Source: Dimargaris cristalligena (taxonomy: Eukaryota; Kickxellomycota; Dimargaritomycetes; Dimargaritales; Dimargaritaceae). From it: a DNA stretch of 64,000 bases. Below are positions 50,201 to 61,383 of this stretch, in pieces. Location: assembly GCA_027576995.1 (NCBI GenBank), contig JANBQC010000014.1:62001-126000 (forward strand), in the 5' to 3' direction. Under the pieces are notes generated by a model. That model was not told the origin of the DNA. It searched no databases and saw only the letters and a list, made by a program, of their open reading frames with translations. Position 1 is the first letter of the stretch. Each line of letters opens with the position of its first letter. The position numbers and the translations under genes were made by a program.

Positions 50201-50711
50201 CGGGAGATCGCCAGAAACGGGCGGTTGGATGTATGGTTTTGTGATACCGACTCGAGGTTTCTTATATTGGTTGGCCTGGTGGAAACATTCGTAAAGTCAA
50301 CCCGATTAATTGAAATACGGTGGATAGGACCCCTCAGTGACCCTTTTCGGCGTATATGAAGCATGTGTCTTATTTGCCGCAGTTTTAAGTCGGCGCGTTC
50401 CCTATTTTACTATGCAGGTTGATGAAACTGCCCGCTTAATCAAACCCAAGCCTATGCTATGACAAAAAGCTGTTACCTACCCTTGAGAGCATTCGGGGGT
50501 TGCGGCTGCAGTTCTTTCGGAATCAGTGAGACTCATACCCGGACTCGACGGAGGCACTTATCAAATGCTTATTCGGCCGATAAAATGGTAAGAATTCGAC
50601 CATTCCCGATTCTAGAAATAGGGCTAGGCTCCGGCTCTACAATGGCGTCTACGGGCAATATTGATGGGGAGCCTGGGTTCGTGCCAAATATAGCCATTCC
50701 TTCCAATGGAT
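47283..50711 (+). pseudogene. Decayed protein-coding region, family unknown
   Basis: A series of + strand segments reads as good protein but is broken by frame shifts and stops. Examples: 47283-47401 (TLDQVDAAMINLMVVNANLV); 47401-47565 (GGSGTFETLHINP, stop, YFYTNYTGIDGQTIAIWDGV); 47820-48167; 48161-48350 (LWQCPGDDGDCGSSLVREIT) spliced over 48351-48406 to 48407-48498 (RTYLRRLHAPSLWEKFAPGI); 48528-48896 (GDGIGGFGIEVYTGIDQK); 49093-49260 (VISQVLAGVDFMNEGIDLRD); 49256-49399; 49726-49839; 50418-50711. Most in-frame stops are TGA. I cannot name the family, nor say whether this is one long gene or several. It lacks an intact start-to-stop model, so I treat it as a relic. Confidence 0.5.
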
Positions 50712-53602
50712 AGAGTATGATTTGGCATAGAGGGCGTAAAGTGTTCTTTACTTAATAAATGAGGCCCAGTATGATAAAATTATAGGCGAACGCGCCACTC
50801 CCCCCCTGTTTTTCCCCTGGGATCCTGTAGTCAAAGGGCGTATTATGTACCATCACGAAGGCTGTGACGTACATTTTCCACTTAGGGAGTAATTATGTCA
50901 TAATATTCGGTTCTAATGTAGTCCTATTGGAAATATTCTTCTAATGTCTACCAGGCTCTTCGGTTTATCGTCATTGCCTAGTATTTCTTCAGGTGGGTAG
51001 TCTAGATTCCCGGGATACATTCACAGTAATAAATCGCCCCCTACTCTAGATACTGGTTATTTTTCTCCTGGTGTATATTACCACTATGAAGCGTTAATCT
51101 CAACTATTTTTCCAATTCACCAACCATCATGGCTGCAACATGGGTTGACTGATTTCCATCATCCACCATACCGTTGCCATTCATTGAGGTCGGCCTCACC
51201 CCTTGTTCGTGTTTATCCTCCCTCTAAAAGTTATTATCGGGGTATGTGTATTCGAGCAGAGTCTTTGACAGCATGGGCAACCACTGGTGGCCATCGACTA
51301 TGTTAGTGAAAGTACTCGATTCAAATGCGGCACTGCTAAGACGAGTACTGGGGCAGACAGTTGACTGTTACTTCACCAACTGGCCACAGTTTGATCAAAA
51401 TGTATCCAGCACCTTGTCGAGGTAGTGGCTTGCATAGATTGCAGTCAATCGCCCCTTTTGCCTAGTAATGCTGTTTACGCACGTAACCCTCTAAGGGCCA
51501 AGCAATATAACCCGGGCAGCATACCCACATGACACCAGTTTTCTAGATGCACACACATATATATATATATATATATAAGATACATAATTATAAGCTATTT
51601 AGTTCGATTTATTGAGCACGATATCTGTTGTTGCACGTAAAAAAAAAAGGCATTTGGTGGAACCCACTCAGTTGAATAGTGAAAAGGGTGTATTGGGGCT
51701 ATCGCTCTGGTGTACGGATTTCCATTGAAATCCGCCATCAAGCATTGCATTATTTAAGCCCATCGCTTAGCAATGCCCATATTTAGTAACTGAGGGGATT
51801 GGCTTTTTCACGGGCGGCTATTTCTCTGGGCTAATTGTATATATTAGTTTTTTTGGCAGTTAATAGTCGATTAGTCCAGCGGTATCTTTAAAACCACTGC
51901 GGCGATTACAGGCCGGTCGAAGCGTAATAGACAAAATAGGATATTCCACTGTGGCCAATGAGAAATATTCGAGAGAGAGGAGGGGGGTTGAGTAAAGAAA
52001 AGCGAGGGCTATCAAATTATCGGGGATACCACTAATTTGCCAAGTAGGTGGGGGGATCCATTGGCACATCTATTTAGGTTAATCCTCTGTGGACAGAGGT
52101 GAATTAGGATGGCGATGGACAGTGGGTGGGTGTATTTTTAGGGTTAGTGGGTGTTTACTTCCCGCTCCTGGCATTCACTGGGAATACTAATAGCCACGCC
52201 AATTAAGTCGAAGTTTTACGAAATGAGGGGCAAAGGGGAGGCGTGTTCTCACACGAGCTGGGAGGGCGGACCCCGTGGCCAATGGGGGAGAATAGTAATT
52301 AGGCCTACACAACTGTGGGGAGAGTTGTGATGTGGTAGGGCCCAAAGACTTGATCTTAACAAGTAAGGCTCAGATGATAATAATGATGGAGGCACAGAGG
52401 AGGGGGAGTCAAAAAAGGGCGAGGGACCTGCACAGCAGTGAGAATAATTAGCAAGGTAAATCGGCCAGTAGCTGACAATGTATGTATGTGCTCCGTGAAT
52501 ATTGGTTTTTAGTAAAAAAGGGAGTACGTATAGAGCCCCCTGCCAGCCAAGAAGGCGTCGACGGATAGGAGTTCTGGAAAGATTCAGTTACTCGTGATGA
52601 CCAACTTGGAACTGTGAACGTTATGATGGTTGCTTGGGTGGTGACACTGCGGCTACTATGAATGGTGAAACGCCAAGAGGGGTAGACGACGAAGGGACCT
52701 TAGCAAAGAAGACGAAGAACAGATGTCCCTTTTGTAGTGTGCTTGGCAACTAAAAGTGGAGCGGGGGCGTAGTAAGGATGGCTAACTTCTAGATGGAGTG
52801 GCAGAGGACCGACCATTACGTACCACCTGAATTAACCACGTCGTTCCAAGCGGCGGCTTTGGGTATATTCAGAGATATCACCATAACAATGGAGCAGATT
52901 GTTGCTGGACCTACCTCCCAATTGCCACAACAACTAGGCGGTGTCAGTACCTGATGAGAAGGCAGAAATACACCAGAGGGGAGCTCTACCTAGGCTAATC
53001 TCCACTCCATCCGATCAACAGGCCGCGAACACCAGCTGCCGAATCTAGCGGACAAGAGCGAATTATGGATATGGGATATGGGTAATTAACAAGACCAGCT
53101 GGATTCTGATTAACCCATCTGGCCTCACCTTGGCTGTAGAAGGAAACGGACTCACGGCGCTGCGTCGCCTGATAGACCAAAGTGGATGGGAATGGATTGA
53201 TAACGGCCGAGTTGTCCACACTGCTATGATAAAAATCCCCCATTCGGACCCGGCCAAAGTTTAACCCGGAGGAGTATATATATATACGTGTGTGTATGGG
53301 TCTGTTCTATAGCCACTGATTAGGAATGTTTCTAATGCATGGGTTAGAATATAAATGCCAAGTAGTCCCATAAAACCGCCTTTGTGGTGGTGGTGGTGGG
53401 TCGGTTGAAGTGTGTGCGAAACAGTATCCACGGTATTGGTGGAAAAGGCCCGCCAGTGCGTTGGTGTTTGGACCGATTGCCTTTGAGTTGCATCCATTGG
53501 CCCAAAAGGGACCGAATGATTAGAGTTAGCCCAAGGAGTAGTGGGAAATCCCATTACTAGGCCATTCCTAAGGGGATTACGCTGGCCAACAGCGACGACG
53601 GG
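50712..53602. other. 2.9 kb intergenic, no gene seen
   Basis: AT-rich at the left, purine-rich on the right half, with a (TA)n run near 51557-51576. The antisense frames at 52995-53243 and 53261-53554 are open but carry no motif. I see nothing else in it. Confidence 0.45.
51557..51576. repeat. (TA)n microsatellite
   Basis: An alternating TA run of about 20 bases in intergenic DNA. Confidence 0.8.
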
Positions 53603-54114
53603 GTGAGGTATTTGGAGGTGTCCTGGGCGGTTTCCATATTTACTCGGCCAATTTGTCCATTCAGTCCGGGCCGAATTCTATTTTCTATAGATTGCCTTTT
53701 TATTCGCGGGTGGGTGCCTGTGAGTCGAAGGGGCAAAAACGGGGCCAAGAAAACCACGGCCAAGAACGAGCGACCTCCTTCGTTCCGGTTTACTGCTGCC
53801 GCTGCAAACGTGAATTTGCCGAAGCCAATGGGCGGAGACTTTTGCCGCTGCCCTGCTTGCGGAACGGGAGGAACAGTGCCGCGCTATTCTTGTTAAACGT
53901 GAATATGCCCAACCACTTCAGCTACAGGGTGGGACACAACATCTCGCTGCACAAGGGAGGAGACTGGCCCATACCTCTTTATTCTTTCTACGTAGGCCTC
54001 TGGGCGGAATACTGCACCCAAGCCCGCCAAGTGCCCTGCTTCGTTGTTGGTGGGGAAGGAAGGAGGCCTCGGATTGCCCTGGCCTTGGGTGCTCCCTCGC
54101 TGCTCTTCAATTAG
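53603..54114 (+). pseudogene. Possible frameshifted zinc-ribbon gene remnant
   Basis: Two overlapping + frames each hold half of a cysteine motif. Frame 53653-54114 reads VYCCRCKREFAEANGRR, and frame 53603-53896 reads FCRCPACGTGGTV. Joining them over one frameshift near 53855 would give a CxxC...CPxC zinc-ribbon pattern. Farther on, the first frame continues NMPNHFSYRVGHNISLHKGG. No family is recognised. It could equally be two chance frames; an antisense frame (53893-54162) is also open. Confidence 0.25.
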
Positions 54115-55642
54115 TGGCTCAGCCCGGGCCCGTCCTTGAATCCTGGCTTTCTTTGTGAGCATTACCTGTATATTAATGTACCGCGTAGATTGGCTTCATC
54201 CCGTCCACCCCGTGTGGCTTACCACTACCACCACTAGTAATAGTAAAAGTACCTATATATAGACTAGTGGTCTCCCAACTCCACGGCTGCGATTTCGCTC
54301 CCTAATGACTTTGCCTCGAGCATCCTTTTTGTGTTGGTTGTCCTACCTTTATGTTCGCTCATCTACTGTATATGCCCTTTCTTTCTGTACCTCGTAGATG
54401 ACCTGCCCAGTCTTTGTCTATTTATATCTATGAACCGTTGCTGCTATATCGCCCCCGACTGTGCCCCGGTCTGGACCTCGCCGCTTCCCATTTTATCTCA
54501 TCCACATACCCCTCTATTACCGTGACCCTATCTTTAATTCCCTTTGATTCCACTAGTACCTTGTCCGCTTTACTTTAGTCGCTCATTGCTGCTGTCCCTG
54601 AGTCTCGTCCACGTTCCCCCCCAGCTTACCCTCCGTCGGTCCTACTTAACTAGCTCCTCACCCTTCTTCGCTCCCCTTCCCTCTTGGCGGTGGCGTTCAA
54701 TATATGCGCTTTCACGGTCAGCCTTTTGGTCCGTCGATTACGTCAGCCCCCCTCTGGAGTGTAGTTGAAACTCCGCGAGGCAACAGTATATGCGCCTACC
54801 TGGAGACTCCTTTTTAAAGGTGCCCCCTCCCGCTCTCTTGCGACTTTTCCCTTTTGTTTCTATTTGAGTTGTATTGTGATATTGCCTTGCTCAGACGATT
54901 TGTGCAACCCGAGCCACGCTCCCCTCTGTCCTTCCCTACCGTATATTCTGTATATTCCTGGCGGCCTAACTGACCGACTGACTTACTCTCTATTTCTCCC
55001 CTTTGTTTCTGACCCATCCTTTTCTGGTCAACTTAATTTTCTCCCCCTTCATTCAGCCCCGCCACCACTCCCCTCAGTCCCCACTGTTCCAACGCCGCTT
55101 CCCCTCTGCAAGGTTAATGCATCTGCCTGGCTCCCCCCCGGCGTGTCCCCTAGCTGTTTTCTAGTCTGGCCTCCTTTTCTTTCCTTTCCTTTTACTTATC
55201 CCCCCCCTGCCCCGCACAACTCGCTCCTCTCCAGTCCGGAACTCGGACCAATTGGTGTCTTATTAGACCCCGCCAATACTTTCGTGTCTTTATTTTTGTC
55301 TTGTCAAACTACCCCCTCCTTTATTCGCGTCCATTCACCGTTTTGAGCTCTCTGACTCCGTCACGAGAAGTATTGTTTTAGAAAATTTATCAGCGTATGC
55401 CCTTTCCGATATTTAACTTACTCCTTATTCACTGTACCTTCTAGTGCCGCTATTCGACTTCATCGAGTCCGCTTCCCTCTATTTGCCAACGTTTCTTTAA
55501 CGACTCACCCACCCCTTGAGCGGGGTCCACGTTCACCCTCCCCCCTTATTGTCTAAAACTTAGAGCTCTCTGTGCCGACGCTCCTATTTTCCTCTCTTTA
55601 AATATTTCCTCGTAGTATTGTCCATTTTTTTATCCTTACCCA
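54115..55642. other. Pyrimidine-rich leader/promoter of the P4-ATPase
   Basis: About 1.5 kb with strong C+T bias on the + strand. That bias removes stop codons and produces long spurious frames such as 54765-55346. No gene is supported; promoter and long 5' UTR are likely. Confidence 0.5.
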
Positions 55643-58600
55643 ATGGTCCCCGGTATTTGGGATCGGATACTATCGTGGGGGCGGAGAAAGCCCGCCGACT
55701 CCCCAGAGAAGACCGAAGCACAAGCTTCGCTTGGCTACGAGCGACGTCTCTTTGTCAATCTCCCACTCCCCACCTCGGACTTGGACGACCATGGGAATCC
55801 CCTCCGGACCTATGTACCCAACGAGGTCATCACCACCAAATACACCCTATTGACCTTTCTTCCCAAAAATCTGTTTGAGCAGTTCCGTCGGGTAGCTAAC
55901 CAATACTTCTTATTCCTTATCATTCTGCAGTTAATTCCGGCCGTGGCCGAAGGCTCCGCCGGACTGTCTGCCCTAGCCCTCTGCTTTATCATTTTTGTCA
56001 CCTCCCTCAAGGACGGTTACGAAGATTACAAGCGGTACCAGTCCGACGCCGAGGTCAATAATGCCGAGACCCTCATTCTACGGAGGTGGACTAACTTCAA
56101 CACCAGACGTTCTACCCTGAAACTCAATTTCCTGCAACGGGTACAGTCCAGCCTACCTGGTGCGCCCCAGCCCTACCCGGTCCTTAATCGGTCCAAATCT
56201 ACCCTCCGACCCGCCGATGACTCGCCCGGGTCCTCCCAGGTCGCCGCCTCACACGAGAAATTGGCCATGGGTGGGGGCGAGATGGACCACTCCTCCCAGT
56301 GGTCCAAGATTCTTTGGCGGTCCCTCCAGGTGGGGGACTTCGTCTTAGTTCGCAATGACCAGCATATTCCGGCCGACTTACTCATCCTCAGTACCAGTGA
56401 CGAGGATGGCCTGTGCTTTATTGAAACCAAAAACCTAGACGGTGAAACCAACCTCAAGCTACGGCAGGCCATGGGTTCCACCAGCTCCTGGCAATCGGTG
56501 GACGACCTGCGCTCTACCGAAATCTCCGTGGATTGTGAAGCCCCCAATACCAATCTGTACAGTTTCAAGGGTAGCATGACCAACAACCATCGCGTGGACC
56601 CCAACCAGTCCCCCGAATTCCCCAAGGTCCCCCGGGCTGAACCCATTACCATTGACAACATCCTTCTACGTGGCTGTATTCTACGCAATACCGACTATGT
56701 TGTCGGTCTCGCCTTGTTTACCGGGCCCGAATCCAAGATTGTGCTCAACAGTGGCGTTACCCCCAATAAGCGTAGCCGCATCGAAAAGATCATGAACACT
56801 CAGGTGGCCCTGAACTTCGTCCTGCTGTTTATCTTGTGTCTGCTCTGCGCCATTTCTAGCGGATTCCTATACACCCAAACTGAGACTTCCCAGACGTTGT
56901 TCGAGACCAACTTCGATACCGACCCGGACAATGCCGCCTTTGTCGGATTTCTGACCTTTTGGTCCGGCCTTATTCTGTTCCAGAACATCGTTCCCATCTC
57001 CCTGTACATCAGTATCGAGTTGGTCAAGACCATCCAGGCCTACTTTATCTACTGTGACCTGGATATGTATTTCCCCCCACTCGACCGGCCCTGTATGCCC
57101 AAGACCTGGAACATCTCGGACGACCTGGGCCAAGTACAGTACATCTTCTCCGACAAGACCGGTACCTTGACCCAGAATGTCATGGAGTTCCGTCAGTGCT
57201 CGATCCGTGGTACCGTGTACGGCGAATTGTTCGACCCCGAGGCGGCCGACGAGAATGAGGATGATGGCCAGGCCCAAACCTCTGAGATGTTACCCCTCAA
57301 TCCATCCGTGTATGAGCAGGGTTCTGCCCTGCTTTCCCCTTCGGCATTTTTTAATTCCAGCCAAGCCTCGCAGGACCCCAGCACCCGATCCGGAATAATT
57401 GACCACGGTAATTTTCCCCCCAACCAGACCCTGCAGGTGTCGACATCCGAGTCTCATTTGAATATGTCCCACATTTCCGTGCGCAGTCCTGTCGACCCGT
57501 CCTTGCCCTGGGGCTCGGGCAAGCCCACCTTTGATCAGACCAAGTCACTCATGCTCCACGACATGCAGGCTATGTTTGACAACCCCTACTTTGACCACGA
57601 CGACGTGACCTTTGTCGACGTTAAATTGTTTCGCCACTTGGCCGCTGACGGAGGTCAGGCCCGTGCGGTGGTGGAATTCTTCACCATTCTGGCCGTGTGC
57701 CATTCCGTACTTGCCGAGCGCCCCGACCCGGACAACCCCAACAAAATCATCTACAAGGCCCAGTCCCCGGACGAGGCCGCTTTAGTCTCGGCCGCCCGCA
57801 ACTCTGGTTTCACCTTCTTGGGGCGCGAGCAAGATACTATCCGGTGTGAATTCCTGGGGCGACCCCAGCAGTTTAAGCTCCTGAATGTGCTGGAGTTCAA
57901 CAGTACTCGCAAGCGTATGTCGGTCATTGTGCAGCGCTCGGATGGTCGCATCGTGCTCTTCTCCAAAGGGGCCGACAGTATCATCTTCCAGCGTTTACGC
58001 GCGGGCCAGGTCGAAGTCAAGGAGACTACCCTGGAGCACCTTAAGTACTTCGCTACTACCGGTCTCCGTACCCTATGCCTGGGCTACCGCATCATCCCCG
58101 ACGAAGAGTACGACGCGTGGGCCCACGACTATATGGAGGCCTGCAATCTCCTGGATGGCCGTGAGGAGGCCATTGATGACGTATCCGAAAAGATTGAACA
58201 CTCCCTGACCCTCGTGGGCGGCACTGCCATTGAGGATCGTCTGCAGGATGGTGTTCCCGAAGCCATTGCCCAGCTTGCCTGCGCCGGTCTCAAAATCTGG
58301 GTACTAACCGGTGACAAGACCGAAACGGCCATCAATATTGGTTTCTCATGTAATCTCCTGCATGAGGGCATGCAGCTCATTGTGGTCACGGGGACAGATA
58401 CCACCTCCACGCAGACTCAGCTGCAGGAAGCCCTGGACAAGTTCGGTTTCGAACAGGGGCGAATCCGTGGGCCGTACTCTGGGAGCCACTCTTCGGGTGG
58501 TGGCATCCACTCCGGCCTGAATCCTTCACACGGAGTCGAAGAAGAGCCCGGTTTGGACGCCGAGGGCAACAATAAGCCGCTGGCTCTCATCATTGACGGC

Positions 58601-60277
58601 GAGTCGCTCAAGTACGCCTTGGAGCCAGCCCTGGAAAAACTCTTTCTCCAGGTGGCCCAGATGTGCGAAGCGGTGGTGTGCTGCCGCGTATCTCCCCTGC
58701 AGAAGGCTCTTGTCGTACGGTGCGTCAAACAGAACCTCAAGGTCCTCTGCCTGGCGATTGGTGATGGTGCCAACGACGTGAGTATGATCCAGGAAGCCGA
58801 CATCGGTGTGGGTATCGCGGGCGAGGAGGGTTTGCAGGCCGTCCTGGCTAGTGACTACTCGATTGCCCAATTCCGGTACCTGCAGAAGCTACTCCTAGTG
58901 CATGGCCGGTGGTCCTACATTCGGGTGGCGAACATGATTATGATCTTCTTCTACAAGAACATTATCTGGACCTTTGCCCTGTTCTGGTTCCAGCTCTGGT
59001 GCGGATTCTCCCTGACCTTCTTGTTCGACTACGCCCTTATGATGTTTTACAACCTGGCCTTCACCTCCATCCCCGTGCTGGTTCTGGGAGTCCTGGACCA
59101 GGACGTCGCGGCGGATGTGTCCATGGCTGTCCCTCAACTCTACATGGGTGGTATTAAGGGCACCGAGTTCAATATGCGGCGATTCTGGATGCACATCTTT
59201 GATGGCATTTATCAGTCGCTAGTCTGTGTGCTGATCCCGTTTTATGTATATAATCTAACTGCCTCGGCCCACTCATCCGGTCTCGACGACACAGAGCTCA
59301 ATGAAGTGGGTACCATCATTTCGATTGGGGTGGTTTGTGCCGCCAACCTTTACGTGGCCCTTAACACGATGAACTGGACCTGGATTATTCCGGTCGTGGT
59401 GACCTTGAGCACACTGTCCCTCTCCCTGTTCCTGGGCATTTACTGCCAGTTGGATGTTTCGGCGCTTTACCATATGGACGTGCAAATCTACACCCAGGGC
59501 AACTTTTACTTCGTGCTGGCTATCGTTCTCATTCTCTGCATGTTGCCGCGCTTCTTCATCAAGTTTATCAGTCAGACCTTCTTCCCCAGCGACGCGGACA
59601 TTGTACGCGAAGTGGTCCACCTCTACAGCCGCTTGTACAGTCGCCCCAGCCCGACTCCCGACTCTGTGCGTGATTCCTGTCGTGCAACAGCGAATGGCCC
59701 TGACCGGGAACCAGTTGGTCACTCTGCTCACAGTCTGATCCGCAAGAAATCCGCGCCCTTGTCCCCGCAGTGTATCCCGCTGACTGCCCCGCAGGCCATG
59801 GTGGCCGATACCCCCGACTCCATCTCGATTCACCGGGGTACGACACCCCCCGGGTCCCATGTTGGGTTGCCCGGTCTGGTTGGTTACTCGCCCCACCTCA
59901 GCCATATGTCCCCTGCTAGTGGGGGTGACCGTAGGTCCTCTGTCGCCGCCTATCCCGATGACGATATGGGGGAACAGAGCGACCCTGCTCTGATTAACCA
60001 ACTCCGGCGCATGTCGACAATCACTTCGCTTCACCCGTCGATCCGCCGACAGCGCACCACCAAGCACCGCGGCCCGTTCCGGTCAGCCATGCATAAACTC
60101 AAGGAGAAGACGCTCTATTTTATGAAATCGGGTAAATCGCAGCCCAATACTGGGTTTGCTTACTCCCAGCACCACCAATCCTCCCTTTCGATCCGTTATT
60201 CTTACGCGCCATCCGTGCGTAGCATGAACCGCTCGAATCCTTCCTCTGGTGACCGCCCTTCCGCCCCTCGTCTCTAA
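55643..60277 (+). CDS. P4-type ATPase, phospholipid flippase (Dnf1/2-like)
   Basis: A single exon of 1,544 residues. P4-ATPases move phospholipids from the outer to the cytosolic leaflet of plasma, Golgi or endosomal membranes, usually with a Cdc50-family partner. TTKYTLLTFLPKNLFEQFRR opens the first membrane region. DGET (residues 266-269) is the actuator motif, DKTGTLTQN holds the phosphorylated Asp504, and GDGANDVSMIQEADIGVGIA (1040-1059) closes the P domain. Ten membrane segments fit, and the tail after about residue 1330 is Ser-rich and basic. The insert after LILRRW in the actuator region suggests the Dnf1/2 (class 5) group over Drs2 or Neo1. The start is the first ATG, giving MVPGIWDRILSWGRRKPADS. 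The lack of introns in so long a gene is unusual here. Confidence 0.96.
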   Translation: MVPGIWDRILSWGRRKPADSPEKTEAQASLGYERRLFVNLPLPTSDLDDHGNPLRTYVPNEVITTKYTLLTFLPKNLFEQFRRVANQYFLFLIILQLIPAVAEGSAGLSALALCFIIFVTSLKDGYEDYKRYQSDAEVNNAETLILRRWTNFNTRRSTLKLNFLQRVQSSLPGAPQPYPVLNRSKSTLRPADDSPGSSQVAASHEKLAMGGGEMDHSSQWSKILWRSLQVGDFVLVRNDQHIPADLLILSTSDEDGLCFIETKNLDGETNLKLRQAMGSTSSWQSVDDLRSTEISVDCEAPNTNLYSFKGSMTNNHRVDPNQSPEFPKVPRAEPITIDNILLRGCILRNTDYVVGLALFTGPESKIVLNSGVTPNKRSRIEKIMNTQVALNFVLLFILCLLCAISSGFLYTQTETSQTLFETNFDTDPDNAAFVGFLTFWSGLILFQNIVPISLYISIELVKTIQAYFIYCDLDMYFPPLDRPCMPKTWNISDDLGQVQYIFSDKTGTLTQNVMEFRQCSIRGTVYGELFDPEAADENEDDGQAQTSEMLPLNPSVYEQGSALLSPSAFFNSSQASQDPSTRSGIIDHGNFPPNQTLQVSTSESHLNMSHISVRSPVDPSLPWGSGKPTFDQTKSLMLHDMQAMFDNPYFDHDDVTFVDVKLFRHLAADGGQARAVVEFFTILAVCHSVLAERPDPDNPNKIIYKAQSPDEAALVSAARNSGFTFLGREQDTIRCEFLGRPQQFKLLNVLEFNSTRKRMSVIVQRSDGRIVLFSKGADSIIFQRLRAGQVEVKETTLEHLKYFATTGLRTLCLGYRIIPDEEYDAWAHDYMEACNLLDGREEAIDDVSEKIEHSLTLVGGTAIEDRLQDGVPEAIAQLACAGLKIWVLTGDKTETAINIGFSCNLLHEGMQLIVVTGTDTTSTQTQLQEALDKFGFEQGRIRGPYSGSHSSGGGIHSGLNPSHGVEEEPGLDAEGNNKPLALIIDGESLKYALEPALEKLFLQVAQMCEAVVCCRVSPLQKALVVRCVKQNLKVLCLAIGDGANDVSMIQEADIGVGIAGEEGLQAVLASDYSIAQFRYLQKLLLVHGRWSYIRVANMIMIFFYKNIIWTFALFWFQLWCGFSLTFLFDYALMMFYNLAFTSIPVLVLGVLDQDVAADVSMAVPQLYMGGIKGTEFNMRRFWMHIFDGIYQSLVCVLIPFYVYNLTASAHSSGLDDTELNEVGTIISIGVVCAANLYVALNTMNWTWIIPVVVTLSTLSLSLFLGIYCQLDVSALYHMDVQIYTQGNFYFVLAIVLILCMLPRFFIKFISQTFFPSDADIVREVVHLYSRLYSRPSPTPDSVRDSCRATANGPDREPVGHSAHSLIRKKSAPLSPQCIPLTAPQAMVADTPDSISIHRGTTPPGSHVGLPGLVGYSPHLSHMSPASGGDRRSSVAAYPDDDMGEQSDPALINQLRRMSTITSLHPSIRRQRTTKHRGPFRSAMHKLKEKTLYFMKSGKSQPNTGFAYSQHHQSSLSIRYSYAPSVRSMNRSNPSSGDRPSAPRL

Positions 60278-61383
60278 TGGAAGATAAAAATGAAACCCGT
60301 TTACCCGTAATGTGGATCCAATGACCCCATCCTACCGCGCAGTACCACCTTTCCGAAGCCCGCGACTCTCATGTCTTTTGCACCCACCCCCAATAAATGG
60401 CGGCCCCTACTTTGGACATTGTGTTGCCGCCTAATTAATGCCCGACTTTCAGGATCTTTGCTTTACGTTTGGTTTATTTGATATATGTATGTCTGTGTGA
60501 GTGGTTATATTTATTATGTCATCTTATAGATCATGGACGCTTTAAATTATTCGAACATTAGTTTCAGTTTCGATTGTCAGTCACATTTATCTTATTATTC
60601 GCTTTATTTTTATAGTTTTCTGAGAAACTCGACATACTTGTATTATTAAGAACTTCTTCATATTTTTCGCTGTTACGGAATGGAAAAAATAATGCGATAT
60701 TTTAAACGAACTCGCTATATTTAAATTAACTAGGTATATTTCACAATCGAAATTCAGTTGTACATATGTGGTTAATGGGTGTGGTGTCGAATGCCGAATG
60801 TCAAATACACATTACTATGTTTATTATCAGGATTAGCTACATGGGGAAGATGAATACACAGTACAAAAAAGGGGAGTGAAAAAGGTCAAAATTCCTATAG
60901 TTGCGCGATGTTTTAAGGGTAAAGTAAATCATTATCATCGTATTATTATGGCGTTTGAGCAATAAGTAATTATTGGTCAATTGGGGTCAAAGATAAATCC
61001 CGAATGACATGTATTATATTTTTTATAAGGGGCGTATAATTTAGGGAATAAAGCGTTGCGATCCATCGTGGAGTTTCTGAATATGGGACTATTTAAACTG
61101 GACTTTGTACCCGATATCTATAGAATAGTAGTTGTCCGTTAAATTGAATCCAGTTATTCGCACATAGGTATGTACACATATGTACATGGTATGATGGTTA
61201 GTTTGGGCAATTAGGTGGTTACATAGCGTTGGTCATTATTTGCAGTGGCGTATATGTTTGGCTATTGTGCTTGTAATCCCGACCAAGTAGGAATATGGCT
61301 AACCCTCTAAAGTATCTAGTAAAATGCATCGCCATGATATATTCAGCTAACCGTAGCCACAAAAAGGAGGGAGTTGAATGAGG
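60278..61383. other. Convergent spacer, P4-ATPase / kinase
   Basis: AT-rich 3' flanks. A possible last kinase exon (acceptor near 61347, open to a stop at 61219-61221) was considered; it would need a 45-base intron and is weak. Confidence 0.45.

Noticed and set aside
54765..55346. 193-codon open frame before the P4-ATPase
   Set aside because: It lies in a C+T-rich strand that has few stop codons, is Pro/Ser/Leu low-complexity, and has no domain.
59273..60067. 264-codon antisense frame over the flippase tail
   Set aside because: Shadow of the P4-ATPase frame; no motifs of its own.
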